From positions 1 to 11,740 of the forward strand of contig JBMNOI010000120.1 in the NCBI GenBank assembly GCA_050942995.1: 11,740 nt of DNA. Direction: 5' to 3'. The notes beneath the pieces are model-generated. The model had not been told where the DNA came from. It was given only the letters and a program-made list of their open reading frames with translations, and ran no database searches. This DNA is from JBMNOI01 sp050942995. GTDB taxonomy: Bacteria > Chloroflexota > Anaerolineae > UBA1429. The translations under genes were made by a program, and so were the position numbers. Of the stretch, positions 1 through 8,000 are shown piece by piece (position 1 is the first letter of the stretch; each line of letters opens with the position of its first letter).

Positions 1-518
1 ATGTGGCGGCGGCGCGCGAATTGGGTGCCCTGATCGCCGCACGCGGGCACTCGCTGGTGTTCGGCGGCTGCCACGTCGGGCTGATGGGCGACGTCGCCCA
101 GGCGGTCAAAGAGGGAGGCGGGCAGGTGCTGGGCGTGGTGCCCCGGCGCATCGCCGACCGGGGATTGGTGTATGCCGATGCCGACGAGATCCTCATCACC
201 GAGACGATGGCCGAGCGCAAAGCCCTTATGGAGGAACACTCGGATGCCTACGTGGCGCTGCCGGGTGGATTCGGCACGCTGGAGGAGACGCTGCAGGCGC
301 TGACGCTAAAGCAGTTGGGCTATCTGCAGGGGCCGATCGTGTTGCTCAACACACGCGAGTTCTACAGCGATCTGCTGGCTCATTTCGGGCGTCTCTATTC
401 CGAGCGATTTGCCCGGCCCGAATACGCCCGCCTGTATTATGTGGCCGCCACGCCTCACGAGGCCATGGAATATATCGAGGGTTATCGCGACGAAGCGTTG
501 CCGGAGAAATGGATCTAG
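1..518 (+). CDS. LOG family protein (TIGR00730-type Rossmann fold), 5' end cut off by the window
   Basis: Members of this family hydrolyse N6-modified (cytokinin-type) or ordinary nucleoside 5'-monophosphates to base and ribose 5-phosphate in the cytoplasm. The visible 171 codons (from base 3) contain the family's signatures: FGGCHVGLMGDVA near residues 20-32 (nucleotide-binding loop), M69-xx-R72-K73, and the PGGFGTLEE motif at 87-95, which holds the catalytic Arg/Glu set of the family. The GTG at base 3 is very unlikely to be the true start. Bases 1-2 (AT) would complete a Tyr codon, and the family normally has about 15-20 more residues (a first beta strand ending in a CGSS-like motif) before YxxAAxxLG. 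The C-terminus is complete, ending in TAG at 516-518. The gene converges on murJ across a repeat-like spacer. The physiological substrate cannot be told from sequence. Confidence 0.9.
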   Translation, partial: VAAARELGALIAARGHSLVFGGCHVGLMGDVAQAVKEGGGQVLGVVPRRIADRGLVYADADEILITETMAERKALMEEHSDAYVALPGGFGTLEETLQALTLKQLGYLQGPIVLLNTREFYSDLLAHFGRLYSERFARPEYARLYYVAATPHEAMEYIEGYRDEALPEKWI

Positions 519-537
519 AGTGTGTTTAAAGACGGGG

Positions 538-578
538 TTTTATATTGTTGTGGAGGCAGTCTCCACAACAATATAAAA
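538..578. repeat. Perfect 18-bp AT-rich inverted repeat (hairpin) 20 bases after the LOG stop
   Basis: Bases 538-555 and 561-578 are exact reverse complements (18 of 18) around a 5-base loop, GCAGT. The arms begin TTTTATATTG and are AT-rich, in contrast with the GC-rich surroundings. The hairpin sits between convergent genes, so it could stop transcription from either side. Neither strand has a separate T-tract after the stem, though; the only run is the A/T at the base of the stem itself. A small palindromic mobile repeat (REP/MITE-like) is an equally good reading. Confidence 0.7.
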
Positions 579-638
579 TACCAGGGCGACCGCATTTGGC
601 TTTGGAGCGGCTTGATCGTGCCACCAGGTGGCCATGCC

Positions 639-769
639 GCCCTCACCCCGCCATCGGTGACGAGTACATCGCTAATTCCGGCGACCCTCTCCCACAAGCG
701 ACGTATTCGTCGCCGGGAGACGGGTGGGAGTCGGGCGGTGGATCCGCCGCCCGACTCCCGGGTGAGGGC
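639..769. repeat. Nested GC-rich inverted repeats in the LOG/murJ convergent spacer
   Basis: Three inverted repeats are nested here. The outer arms 639-648 (GCCCTCACCC) and 760-769 (GGGTGAGGGC) are exact complements 111 bases apart. Between them lie hairpin A, with arms 688-693/715-720 (TCTCCC/GGGAGA) enclosing 698-703/708-713 (GCGACG/CGTCGC), and hairpin B, with 13 perfect base pairs between 726-738 and 747-759 around a loop containing GGATCC. Together they could fold as a multi-branched structure. Phrases like CCCTCACCC...CTCTCCCACAAG resemble dispersed intergenic repeats common in GC-rich bacteria; this is from memory, not a search. Hairpin B lies 21 bases past the murJ stop and may serve as its 3' end, but no T-tract follows it. 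No gene is seen in 519-780. Confidence 0.6.
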
Positions 770-780
770 CGAAAAGTTAA

Positions 781-2466
781 TCAGTCGGCCGAACGCCCGG
801 ACCCCAGCCGCCGCCGCACCACATTCCAGAGCATATCCAGTTCATGCAGGCGCAACGCCCGGGCCACCGCCAGATAACCGACCACGCTCAGCGTCGCGCT
901 CACGGCCACCCGCAACGCCTCGCCCATCAACCCATCGGGCGTGATGCCGGCCAGCAGCGCATATCCACCATAGCCGAGCAGAGCCACCGGAGCCGAGGCC
1001 ACCAGCGCCTTGAGGGTGGTGGTGAGCAGGCCATATCCCCCCAGCCCTTCGAACCGACGCCCAAAGAGCACCAGCATGATGACGGCATGCCCCACCCACT
1101 GGATCGAATTGGCCAGCACCAGACCGAAAAAGCTCCAGCCCAGCCAGAAGGTCAGCGCCGGCCCCACGATCAGATAGATGGCCACCGCCACCACGCCCAC
1201 GAGCACCGGTGTAACGGTATCTTTTTGGGCGTAAAAGGCAAACACCAGCGGCAGGTCGATAGCGGCAAAGGGCAGCCCCAGCAGATAGAGCTGCAATGCC
1301 CGCCAGCTCATGGCCGTATCGTCGGGGGTAAAGGCGCCGTGCTCGAATATCAGGCGAATGAGCGGCCGCCCCAGCACCAGCAACCCCACCGCCGCCGGAA
1401 TAATGACCACCAGCACCAGTCGCAGCCCCGTGCTAAACGTCCGCTTGAAGCGATCCAGCTCTTCGCGGGCGTCGATCTGAGAGAGGGCGGGCAACACCGC
1501 CAGCGAGATGGCCATGGATACCAGCCCCAGAGGAAGCTGGATAAGGAATGTTGCTTTGGTCATCCAGGTGATGGCTTCGGCCACAGTGCGCGAAGCCAGG
1601 TTCCGATCGATGATGATGCCCACATTCTGGACGATGATGCTGAGCACCACCGGCGCATAGAGGTGCAGGATACGCCGTACCACAGGATGGCGCCAGTCCA
1701 ACCGGAAGGTCAATCGGGTGCCGCGCAAACCGGGAAGCTGTACCAATAGCTGCGTGGCGGCCGCCACCAGAATGGATACGCTCAGGCTATAGATATCCAG
1801 GCGCCGGGCCAGCAGCAGCACCGCCACGATAACGCCCAGATTGTGGGCCGGCGCGCCCATGGCCGGATAAACGAACCGTTGCCGCGAATAGTGGTAGGCC
1901 TGCAAAATGCCCGAGATGCCATAGATAAAGATGGCCGGCACAATGATGCGCACCAGCCGGGTGGCTACGGCCAGCAATTCGTCATCAAAGCCCACCAGCA
2001 GCATGGGGGCGATCCACGGCGCGGCCAGTTGCAACAGCACCACCACCGCCAGCAGCACCACACCCGAGAGACTGAGCAGAATCGAGACGATGCGTTCCAG
2101 CTCTTCTTTGCGTTCTTCAGTGGCATATTCGCTCAACACCGGCACCAGCGCAGCGCTGAGCATGCCCCCGATGAGCAGCTCGTACACCATCTTGGGTACG
2201 TTGCTCACTGCGTCAAAGGCACTGGTAGCGCCGCTCACACCAAAGGTGCCGGCCACCACCGTCTCACGCACCAGGCCCAGAACACGACTGGCCACATTGC
2301 CCAGCGAATTGATGCCCGCCGCACGGGCGATGCCGGCGGACGACACGGCGGTTCCGCCGACCGGCGGAGGCGGCGTGGCGCCACCCGCTTCACCGGCACC
2401 GGCAGGCGGCTCGGTCCCCGGCGTAGATCCCGTCATCACGGCCCTGGATGCGTCAAGCTCGGACAA
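781..2466 (-). CDS. murJ: MurJ/MviN-family lipid II flippase
   Basis: This is a polytopic inner-membrane protein of the MOP superfamily, expected to flip lipid II across the membrane for peptidoglycan synthesis. It has 561 residues with about fourteen hydrophobic segments. Family motifs seen are SRVLGLVRET (60-69), the amphipathic stretch QLPLGLVSMAISLAVLPALSQ (about 310-330), RPLIRLIFEHGAFTPDDT, and AFYAQKDTVTPV. Against E. coli MurJ, aligned by eye without gaps, R61 and R67 match the essential R18 and R24. The positions of D39 and R52/R53 hold S82 and Y95/E96. A Pro/Gly/Ala-rich extension of about 45 residues precedes the first helix, making it longer than the usual 510-525. The chosen start is TTG at 2466 because GGGAG lies 6 bases upstream; ATG at codon 11 lacks such a site. 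It follows the lipoprotein gene by 36 bases and is probably co-transcribed. The family call is firm; the substrate is inferred. Confidence 0.93.
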   Translation of the reverse strand: MSELDASRAVMTGSTPGTEPPAGAGEAGGATPPPPVGGTAVSSAGIARAAGINSLGNVASRVLGLVRETVVAGTFGVSGATSAFDAVSNVPKMVYELLIGGMLSAALVPVLSEYATEERKEELERIVSILLSLSGVVLLAVVVLLQLAAPWIAPMLLVGFDDELLAVATRLVRIIVPAIFIYGISGILQAYHYSRQRFVYPAMGAPAHNLGVIVAVLLLARRLDIYSLSVSILVAAATQLLVQLPGLRGTRLTFRLDWRHPVVRRILHLYAPVVLSIIVQNVGIIIDRNLASRTVAEAITWMTKATFLIQLPLGLVSMAISLAVLPALSQIDAREELDRFKRTFSTGLRLVLVVIIPAAVGLLVLGRPLIRLIFEHGAFTPDDTAMSWRALQLYLLGLPFAAIDLPLVFAFYAQKDTVTPVLVGVVAVAIYLIVGPALTFWLGWSFFGLVLANSIQWVGHAVIMLVLFGRRFEGLGGYGLLTTTLKALVASAPVALLGYGGYALLAGITPDGLMGEALRVAVSATLSVVGYLAVARALRLHELDMLWNVVRRRLGSGRSAD

Positions 2467-2502
2467 TTCGTACTCCCACTCGTTGGCTCCTTGCCCATGG
2501 GG

Positions 2503-3660
2503 CTAGCGTTCCTCACCCGCGTGCCAACCATCGGCTACGGCCAGCATATTGGTATCAACGTCGAAAGAATGGGTATCGGCCGTCACATTGGTGGCGAACC
2601 AAAACACATGGCGCACGTAGGGATCCTCCAGCGTCGCCAGGTCGTAGGCGCGCACATCGGCCATATAGTCTTCCTTGGAGGTTTCGAACTGGATATAGCC
2701 ACGTTGCCACCAGGGGCCGCCGGGCCGGTCCAGCTCGGCCAGCACTTGACCGTCCACCGAGATATCCAGAATCACCTCGGGCACCCGCTCCAGCGCATCC
2801 TCCAGCTCGGCCACCAGATCTCGATAGAGCAGCGTGGAGCGGCCCACGCTGTCCATGATGGTGGGCGCGCCCGATTCGGAAAGGAACAGATAATCGGCCG
2901 CGGCAATGGCCGGCGCCAGCCAGAGAATCTCTCCCTCGCCAAAACGGTGCGTCTTGAACCCACCTACACCGGCACGATAGCCGTTGGCGTGCATCAGCCG
3001 CAACCATTCGCGCTGAAACTCGACCCAGCTACGGGCAAACTCGCGATCGCCGAACTCGAACGCCCACGTCGACATCCAGGCATGAATAGTCTCCCGGGTG
3101 GCGATATAGGTCTCTTCGAACCGCGCATAGTAGGCCCGCGCTCCCGCCGCACCATCGGCGATATAGGCCAGCTCCTCTTCGGCCGGGATCCAGTTACGCC
3201 CGTACCCCTCCATATGCGGCAAAAGATCGGCCGCCGTCCAGTGAGCCGGGTTGATCGCCATATACGCCCGCATGCGGCTATTTTTGAGCAGCTCATGAGT
3301 GGGCTGTCCGGCCTCGGGATGACTCAGCAGATACGGGCCAATGTTGCTGTTGCGATCCGCCGGCAACGCTTGAGGAGTGGGCCCTACCGGCGCGGGCCGG
3401 GTGGCAGACGCCGCCGAAGCGGTTGCCGTAGCCCGTGGCATGGCGGTCTCGGGAGAGGGCTCTGATGACGGTGGCGGCGTCGGCGCCTCTGTTGTCAGAT
3501 CAAACGCCACATCGTCCGATTCCGGAGTGATGGACGGCATAACGGTGGCCGTAGGCGGCTCCTCCGTCGGCTCCGCGGCAGGGCCGTTCTGGCATCCCGC
3601 CAGCAGAAGGATCAACGCCAGCAATACCGGAACCCATACCCTGCGGTCGAACCTGTCCAT
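2503..3660 (-). CDS. Predicted lipoprotein with a possible TIM-barrel hydrolase-like domain
   Basis: I do not recognise a named family. Starting at ATG 3660 the protein has 385 residues. Residues 1-22 are a lipoprotein signal peptide (DRFDRR, then a hydrophobic core) ending in lipobox LLAG-C23, so it should be secreted and lipidated at Cys23. Residues 24 to about 100 are a Pro/Thr/Ser/Glu-rich linker. From about 105 onward, alternating short hydrophobic strands and helices suggest a (beta/alpha)8 barrel: NIGPYLLS, RAYMAINP, IHAWMSTWAFEFGD (acidic residues at a strand end, 202-205), YRAGVGGF, ADYLFLSESGAP (E262), PEVILDISVDG, HVFWFATNV. That layout resembles glycoside hydrolase clan A, but the catalytic pair cannot be assigned. 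The open frame extends to a TTG at 3783; that start is rejected because it would bury the signal peptide and runs into a hairpin. The Shine-Dalgarno site is weak (AGAGAG). It lies 36 bases before murJ. Confidence 0.75.
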   Translation of the reverse strand: MDRFDRRVWVPVLLALILLLAGCQNGPAAEPTEEPPTATVMPSITPESDDVAFDLTTEAPTPPPSSEPSPETAMPRATATASAASATRPAPVGPTPQALPADRNSNIGPYLLSHPEAGQPTHELLKNSRMRAYMAINPAHWTAADLLPHMEGYGRNWIPAEEELAYIADGAAGARAYYARFEETYIATRETIHAWMSTWAFEFGDREFARSWVEFQREWLRLMHANGYRAGVGGFKTHRFGEGEILWLAPAIAAADYLFLSESGAPTIMDSVGRSTLLYRDLVAELEDALERVPEVILDISVDGQVLAELDRPGGPWWQRGYIQFETSKEDYMADVRAYDLATLEDPYVRHVFWFATNVTADTHSFDVDTNMLAVADGWHAGEER

Positions 3661-3767
3661 GATCTCTCTTGAGGGACATCTGACATTTGCCGCGACGGGA
3701 TGAGCGCTCGCGGAGGGGCGAAAACGCCCGACAGACGTCCCTCTTCTTCCTTTCTCATCCTGCTCCG

Positions 3768-3809
3768 ACGGGCGGCGCGACAATAAACCGGCCCTCTTGC
3801 GCCGCCCGT
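3768..3809. repeat. 11-bp GC-rich hairpin between aminotransferase and lipoprotein genes
   Basis: Bases 3768-3778 (ACGGGCGGCGC) pair exactly with 3799-3809 around a 20-base loop. The hairpin begins 9 bases after the aminotransferase stop on the - strand. It has no T-tract on that side, so it may act as an RNA 3'-end stabiliser or a weak attenuator rather than a standard intrinsic terminator. The rest of the 157-base gap (3661-3817) shows no gene and no convincing promoter. Confidence 0.5.
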
Positions 3810-3817
3810 TTCATCCG

Positions 3818-4897
3818 TCACCTGCCCGCTACGATCTCGCGCAGAGCGGCCAGCACATCATCCAGATCTTCCCGGGTCACATACCCCATATGGCCGACGC
3901 GTATCATCTCGACGCCCGGTGCTTTGGTCGAACCGGCGACAATGTCGTAACGGGTACGCAGCTCTTTGAGCACCTGAGAGGCGCTCATGCCCTCGGGAAG
4001 CGTGACCGCGGTGACCGAGTTGGAGTAGTAGCCGGGTCGGGCAAAGAGCCCCAGCCCCAGGTCCAGAACGCCCTGCCGGAAATATTCGCCCAGGCGTCGG
4101 TGCCGCTCGGCCACAGCCTCGACTCCCTCCCGCACCATACGGTTCAGGCTGACGTGCAACCCGTAGAGAACCGACAGCGCCGGTGTAGAGGGCGTCTGAT
4201 TCTGTTGAGCATAACGCCGCGCCTGGCCCATGTCAAAGTAGAAACGGGGCATACGCGCCCGCTCATAAGCCTGCCAGGCGCGCGCGCCAAAGCTGATCAT
4301 CGCCATGCCGGGAGGCGCCATCCATGCCTTTTGCGAGCCGGTAACCACCACATCGCAGCCCCATTCGTCGGTGTGCAGACGCACGGCGCCCAGGCCGCTG
4401 ATGGCATCCACCAGAATCAGAGGCGCCGGATCGGCCGCCGCATAGATGGCGCGGCAGAGCGCCTCCATGTCGTTGGTCACACCGGTCGAGGTTTCGTTCT
4501 GGGTCAACAGCACGGCGGCAAACGGCCCCTGCTCGGCGATGACGGCAGCGATGCGCTCCGGGTCGTTCGCCTCGCCCATCACATAGTCCAGACGGGTCAC
4601 ATCGGCGCCATAGGACTCGGCGATATCGGCAAAACGATCGCCGAACACACCGATGGGCGCAGCCAGCACCCGGTCGCCGGGTGAGAGGGTATTGACGATG
4701 GCGGCCTCCATCCCCCCCGTCCCCGACACCGTAAGCAGATACGGGTCGTTCTCGGTCTCGAAGAATAGCTTGAGCCAGTCGGTGACCTCACGAAACAGCG
4801 TGGAGAACTCGGGGCCGCGATGGTTGATCATCTGTTGCCCCACTGCCTCGATCACATCGGGAGGCAGTGGGGTCGGTCCGGGAATGCGCAGGTTCAT
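3818..4897 (-). CDS. Class V PLP-dependent aminotransferase (alanine--glyoxylate / serine--pyruvate type)
   Basis: This cytoplasmic fold-type I PLP enzyme moves an amino group from alanine, serine or a similar donor to glyoxylate or pyruvate. At 359 residues it is normal for the family. It opens with the family's MNLRIPGPTPLPPDV. Visible features are the phosphate-side loop SGTGGMEAA (58-66), NETSTGV (134-140), the cofactor-ring Asp164 in LVDAISGLG, the Schiff-base Lys190 in VVTGSQKAWMAPPGMA, TPSTPA (235-240), and the substrate carboxylate Arg333 in MIRVGHMGYV. ATG at 4897 is preceded by AAGGAGGT with a short spacer, an excellent Shine-Dalgarno site. The gene lies 145 bases after the GNAT-fusion gene. 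Donor and acceptor cannot be set from the sequence; alanine-glyoxylate, serine-glyoxylate and 2-aminoethylphosphonate-like activities all occur in this clade. Confidence 0.92.
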   Translation of the reverse strand: MNLRIPGPTPLPPDVIEAVGQQMINHRGPEFSTLFREVTDWLKLFFETENDPYLLTVSGTGGMEAAIVNTLSPGDRVLAAPIGVFGDRFADIAESYGADVTRLDYVMGEANDPERIAAVIAEQGPFAAVLLTQNETSTGVTNDMEALCRAIYAAADPAPLILVDAISGLGAVRLHTDEWGCDVVVTGSQKAWMAPPGMAMISFGARAWQAYERARMPRFYFDMGQARRYAQQNQTPSTPALSVLYGLHVSLNRMVREGVEAVAERHRRLGEYFRQGVLDLGLGLFARPGYYSNSVTAVTLPEGMSASQVLKELRTRYDIVAGSTKAPGVEMIRVGHMGYVTREDLDDVLAALREIVAGR

Positions 4898-5042
4898 CAG
4901 ACCTCCTTATCTCTATCCACTCGATCGTGCCGGGATCTGCTCCCCGGCAGGATAACAATTCTCGAATTCGGGTTGGGGCGTGTCCGGAAGGAATCGCCTC
5001 GCATGTTGTGGGCGCGAGCGCAGAATGGCTCCCAAACAGATC
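4898..5042. other. Spacer between GNAT-fusion and aminotransferase genes
   Basis: These 145 bases hold no gene. A 7-bp inverted repeat (4928-4934 with 4943-4949, TGCCGGG/CCCGGCA, 8-base loop) lies just upstream of the aminotransferase Shine-Dalgarno site. It could be a weak attenuator or a small 5'-leader hairpin. No clear sigma70 promoter was found on the - strand, so the aminotransferase is either read from upstream or uses a promoter I cannot recognise. Confidence 0.4.
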
Positions 5043-8000
5043 CTAGCCCTCGACATCCCGCAATACCAGGTATCGGCGGGCCATCTCGTCATCATCGACC
5101 AGAGCCAGGTACCACACCAGCTCGCACGTCTCATGACCGCTCAGGCGCACTGTCTGCATAGCGCTCAGCGTGTTCCCATCTTTGCCGGTATTGTTCAGCA
5201 CAACATTCGATTGCTTGCCCACCATGATCAGCGTACGACCGGTCGGCTCATGGGTCAGCGCGCCCCAGCGCTGGTTGTCGATCCATGCGCTGAACGGCCC
5301 GGGTTCCTGGCGGACGTTCTCTCCCCACAGCACAAGCGCGTCCGGCGTAGCGCCCAATGCGGCGGTCACTATATTCCCGGCCAGCACCGTCTGCTCCGTC
5401 GCCCGCAGATTGGTCAGGCGGTAGATATACTTGAGCACGTTCGACCCCCCCACGGTGAGCAGGTCGATCTGCACCGCGATATCGCGCAGCTCGCGTTTCT
5501 GCGGGCGGGTCGACAGTCGCACCCCACGCCAGGTAATTCCCCGATCGTCGCGCGCCTCGACGGGCTCGCCGTCGATGGATTCGAGGTGGAGATAACCGGT
5601 GTTCCCCCAGAACTCGACGGGCTGCAGGATCGAGTGGATGCCGCCAAACCAGGGGTACGTCCACGAGAATCCCCGTGGCTCCGGAAAAAAGCTGTACAGG
5701 TTGTCGCCTTCCTCGCCATGGCGCGTCCAGGAGATCACACTGGGGCCAAATCCAGGAGCGACCACCATGCGCGTAGCGCCGTTATCCATTACCCACACCG
5801 ACTGCCCCGATCGAGTCTCGGCCTCGACCTGCACCGGGCGCCCGTCTCCCAGGCGCACCACCGCAAAATCACGCCGCTCCTCGCACATCGGCAGTGAGAG
5901 GTGCGCCGTCCCCCGCCACACGCCGGGATCAGAGCCGGCCAGTGTGAGGCGCAACGCCTCATCTCGATCTTTTCCGTCCACCAACCCGGCCACATCCAGC
6001 GTGGCGGGATCGACCGACAGCCCCTCATCCGTCGTCAACGTCACCCGCCCGTCCATCGAACGGCGCGAGACGGTATCCACCCGCAGGCGGGCATCGACCT
6101 CATCGGCCGGCGTAAATATCACCGCCGGCTCGACACGCGCCAGCCCCGGACGACGCACTGCCGGAGGGTCGCCCAACCGCCCGCCCGGATGGCGCAGCAC
6201 CATCTCGCGCGCTATGCACCAATCGCCCGGCCCGGCATACAGGGTCAACTGCATCGCGGACGAGCGACCACCGGCGGGAGCGCTCAATTCGACGCTCCGC
6301 AGGGCCATGCCCCGCCCGTTATCTACGAGATCGGTGGTATCCTCCCAGGCTACCGCCAGGACGCCGTCTCTTTTCTCCCAGGCCGTCCAGGGCTCGGCAT
6401 AATCCGCAGGATCGCGAGTCACTTCCTGCCAGGTCACCGGGAACTCGTTCGCGGGAGCGCACACGGTTCCCCGTACCAACGGCAGAGCCACATATCCCTC
6501 GCGGTCGTTGTGAGAGATGTTCGTGCGCACGCGCCGTGTAACAGGTTGCGTGGTCCGGTTCTCCAGGTACGAGCGGAGCACACCCAGCCCGATGGGCGTC
6601 AGGGTAAACTCTTGATGGAAGAACAGCCCCGGTTCGTGCGCCGCTTCGGCGTATAGATGCACCGTCGCGCGCCCGCCCGCCTCTGTCAGATGCAGGCTAA
6701 AGCCGTTTCGCTCGAATTCCCCGGCATAATAGGGTGGCCCGATGCGGGCCGAAACCTCGGCCAGCTGGCGATCGTCGGCTTTGCTCTCGATCACGATGTC
6801 GCCGCTATGGCCGTTTACCCGCACGCGCAACATATCTGTCTCAAGCCGAACCGAGCTGCCCTCCCGATGCCCCAGCAACCCGCCGACATCCAGGCAGAAT
6901 AGAGTCAGCGTCTCATTCAGCGGGCGCAATTCTTCGCCCTCTTTGCCCGCCACCCGCAACGGCAGAGAGTACACCCCCTCTTCGGCGGCAGCGATCTGCA
7001 CCGGCAAGCTGACGTGGCCACGAGCGGGCACCGTGACCGTCTGCGGCAGAGTCTCCACCGCCACACCCGGCGGGGGCGCGCATTGAACCGTCACCTGCAG
7101 ATCACGATCCATCTCGCTGTGAAGCTGAATGCGCACCTCATCGGCGCTTCCGGGACGCAGCGCAACGTTGCCGGGTATGATATCCAGGCTCAGCGGCTTG
7201 CGAGCGCGAACGCCAGAAAAGAGCTCCACCTCCCGGCCGTTCACGCTCACGATCGAGCGTACCGACGGAGCATTACCGTCATCGTCGAGACGGATCTCGG
7301 GAGTGACCTTTACCCGGGCCTTACGCACCACCGTCTCGCCCGGCGCGACCGTCCATTCTTCACGGTGGTCGATGGTCAACCCGGTATCACCCCGCGCATC
7401 GACCCGAACCGCCAGCGGCTCGTCGCTCTTGTTGATCACCCGCCAGCGCAGTGGCACCTCCTGGCCCACCAGCGGCTCGATCTCGCCGATCAAGGCGGCC
7501 ACCTGTAGATCGTCGGTCTCGACGGCCACCGGCGCCCGCGCCTCGCGGTCGATCCAGATGGTGAGCGATTCGTCGCCCGCCCTCCAGCGCTGGGTGAAAA
7601 CCCGGAGCCCTTCCCATTGCTGATCGTCCTCGCTCTGGGTCAGCTCGGGCACATAACAGGTATACCAGTCATGCCGGTCGAAAAAGGGTCGGGCCAGAGG
7701 CATTTGCAGAGCACCGGGAATAAAGTTCTGCATCCATACCGACGAATCGGGCGTCCAAAAGTGGCCCGTCTTTTTATAGGTGGGAACGGCCCTAAAGTTG
7801 GCCGACCAGGTCCCCAAGGTTTGTCGCTGCCACCCCTCCTGAACGGAGCGCTCGATGGTCGCCTGGATCAATCGGCGGCCGATGCTGCGTCCCTGGTATT
7901 TGCCACTCACATTCAGCAGAGCCAGATAACCCTCGTTATGCAGACCGTGATGGCCGTTCCAGAAGCTACAGTATCCGGCGATCTCGCCGTCTACCTCGGC

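Noticed and set aside
522..944. 140-codon open frame over the LOG/murJ spacer
   Set aside because: It crosses the hairpins and the murJ 3' end. Its LTP...ATLSHKRR-like translation is typical of intergenic repeats rather than of a protein.
1843..3465. 540-codon open frame on the + strand
   Set aside because: It lies antisense to murJ and the lipoprotein gene, has a His/Arg/Gln-rich composition typical of the reverse frame of GC-rich genes, and shows no recognisable domain.
4950..4960. GGATAACAATT, identical to half of the lac operator
   Set aside because: Only half a site is present, there is no LacI-type gene in the window, and it is not placed at a recognisable promoter; probably chance.
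5599..6656. Overlapping + strand open frames of 250-270 codons opposite the GNAT-fusion gene
   Set aside because: They are Arg/Pro/Ser-rich shadows of a long GC-rich gene with no Shine-Dalgarno site or domain.
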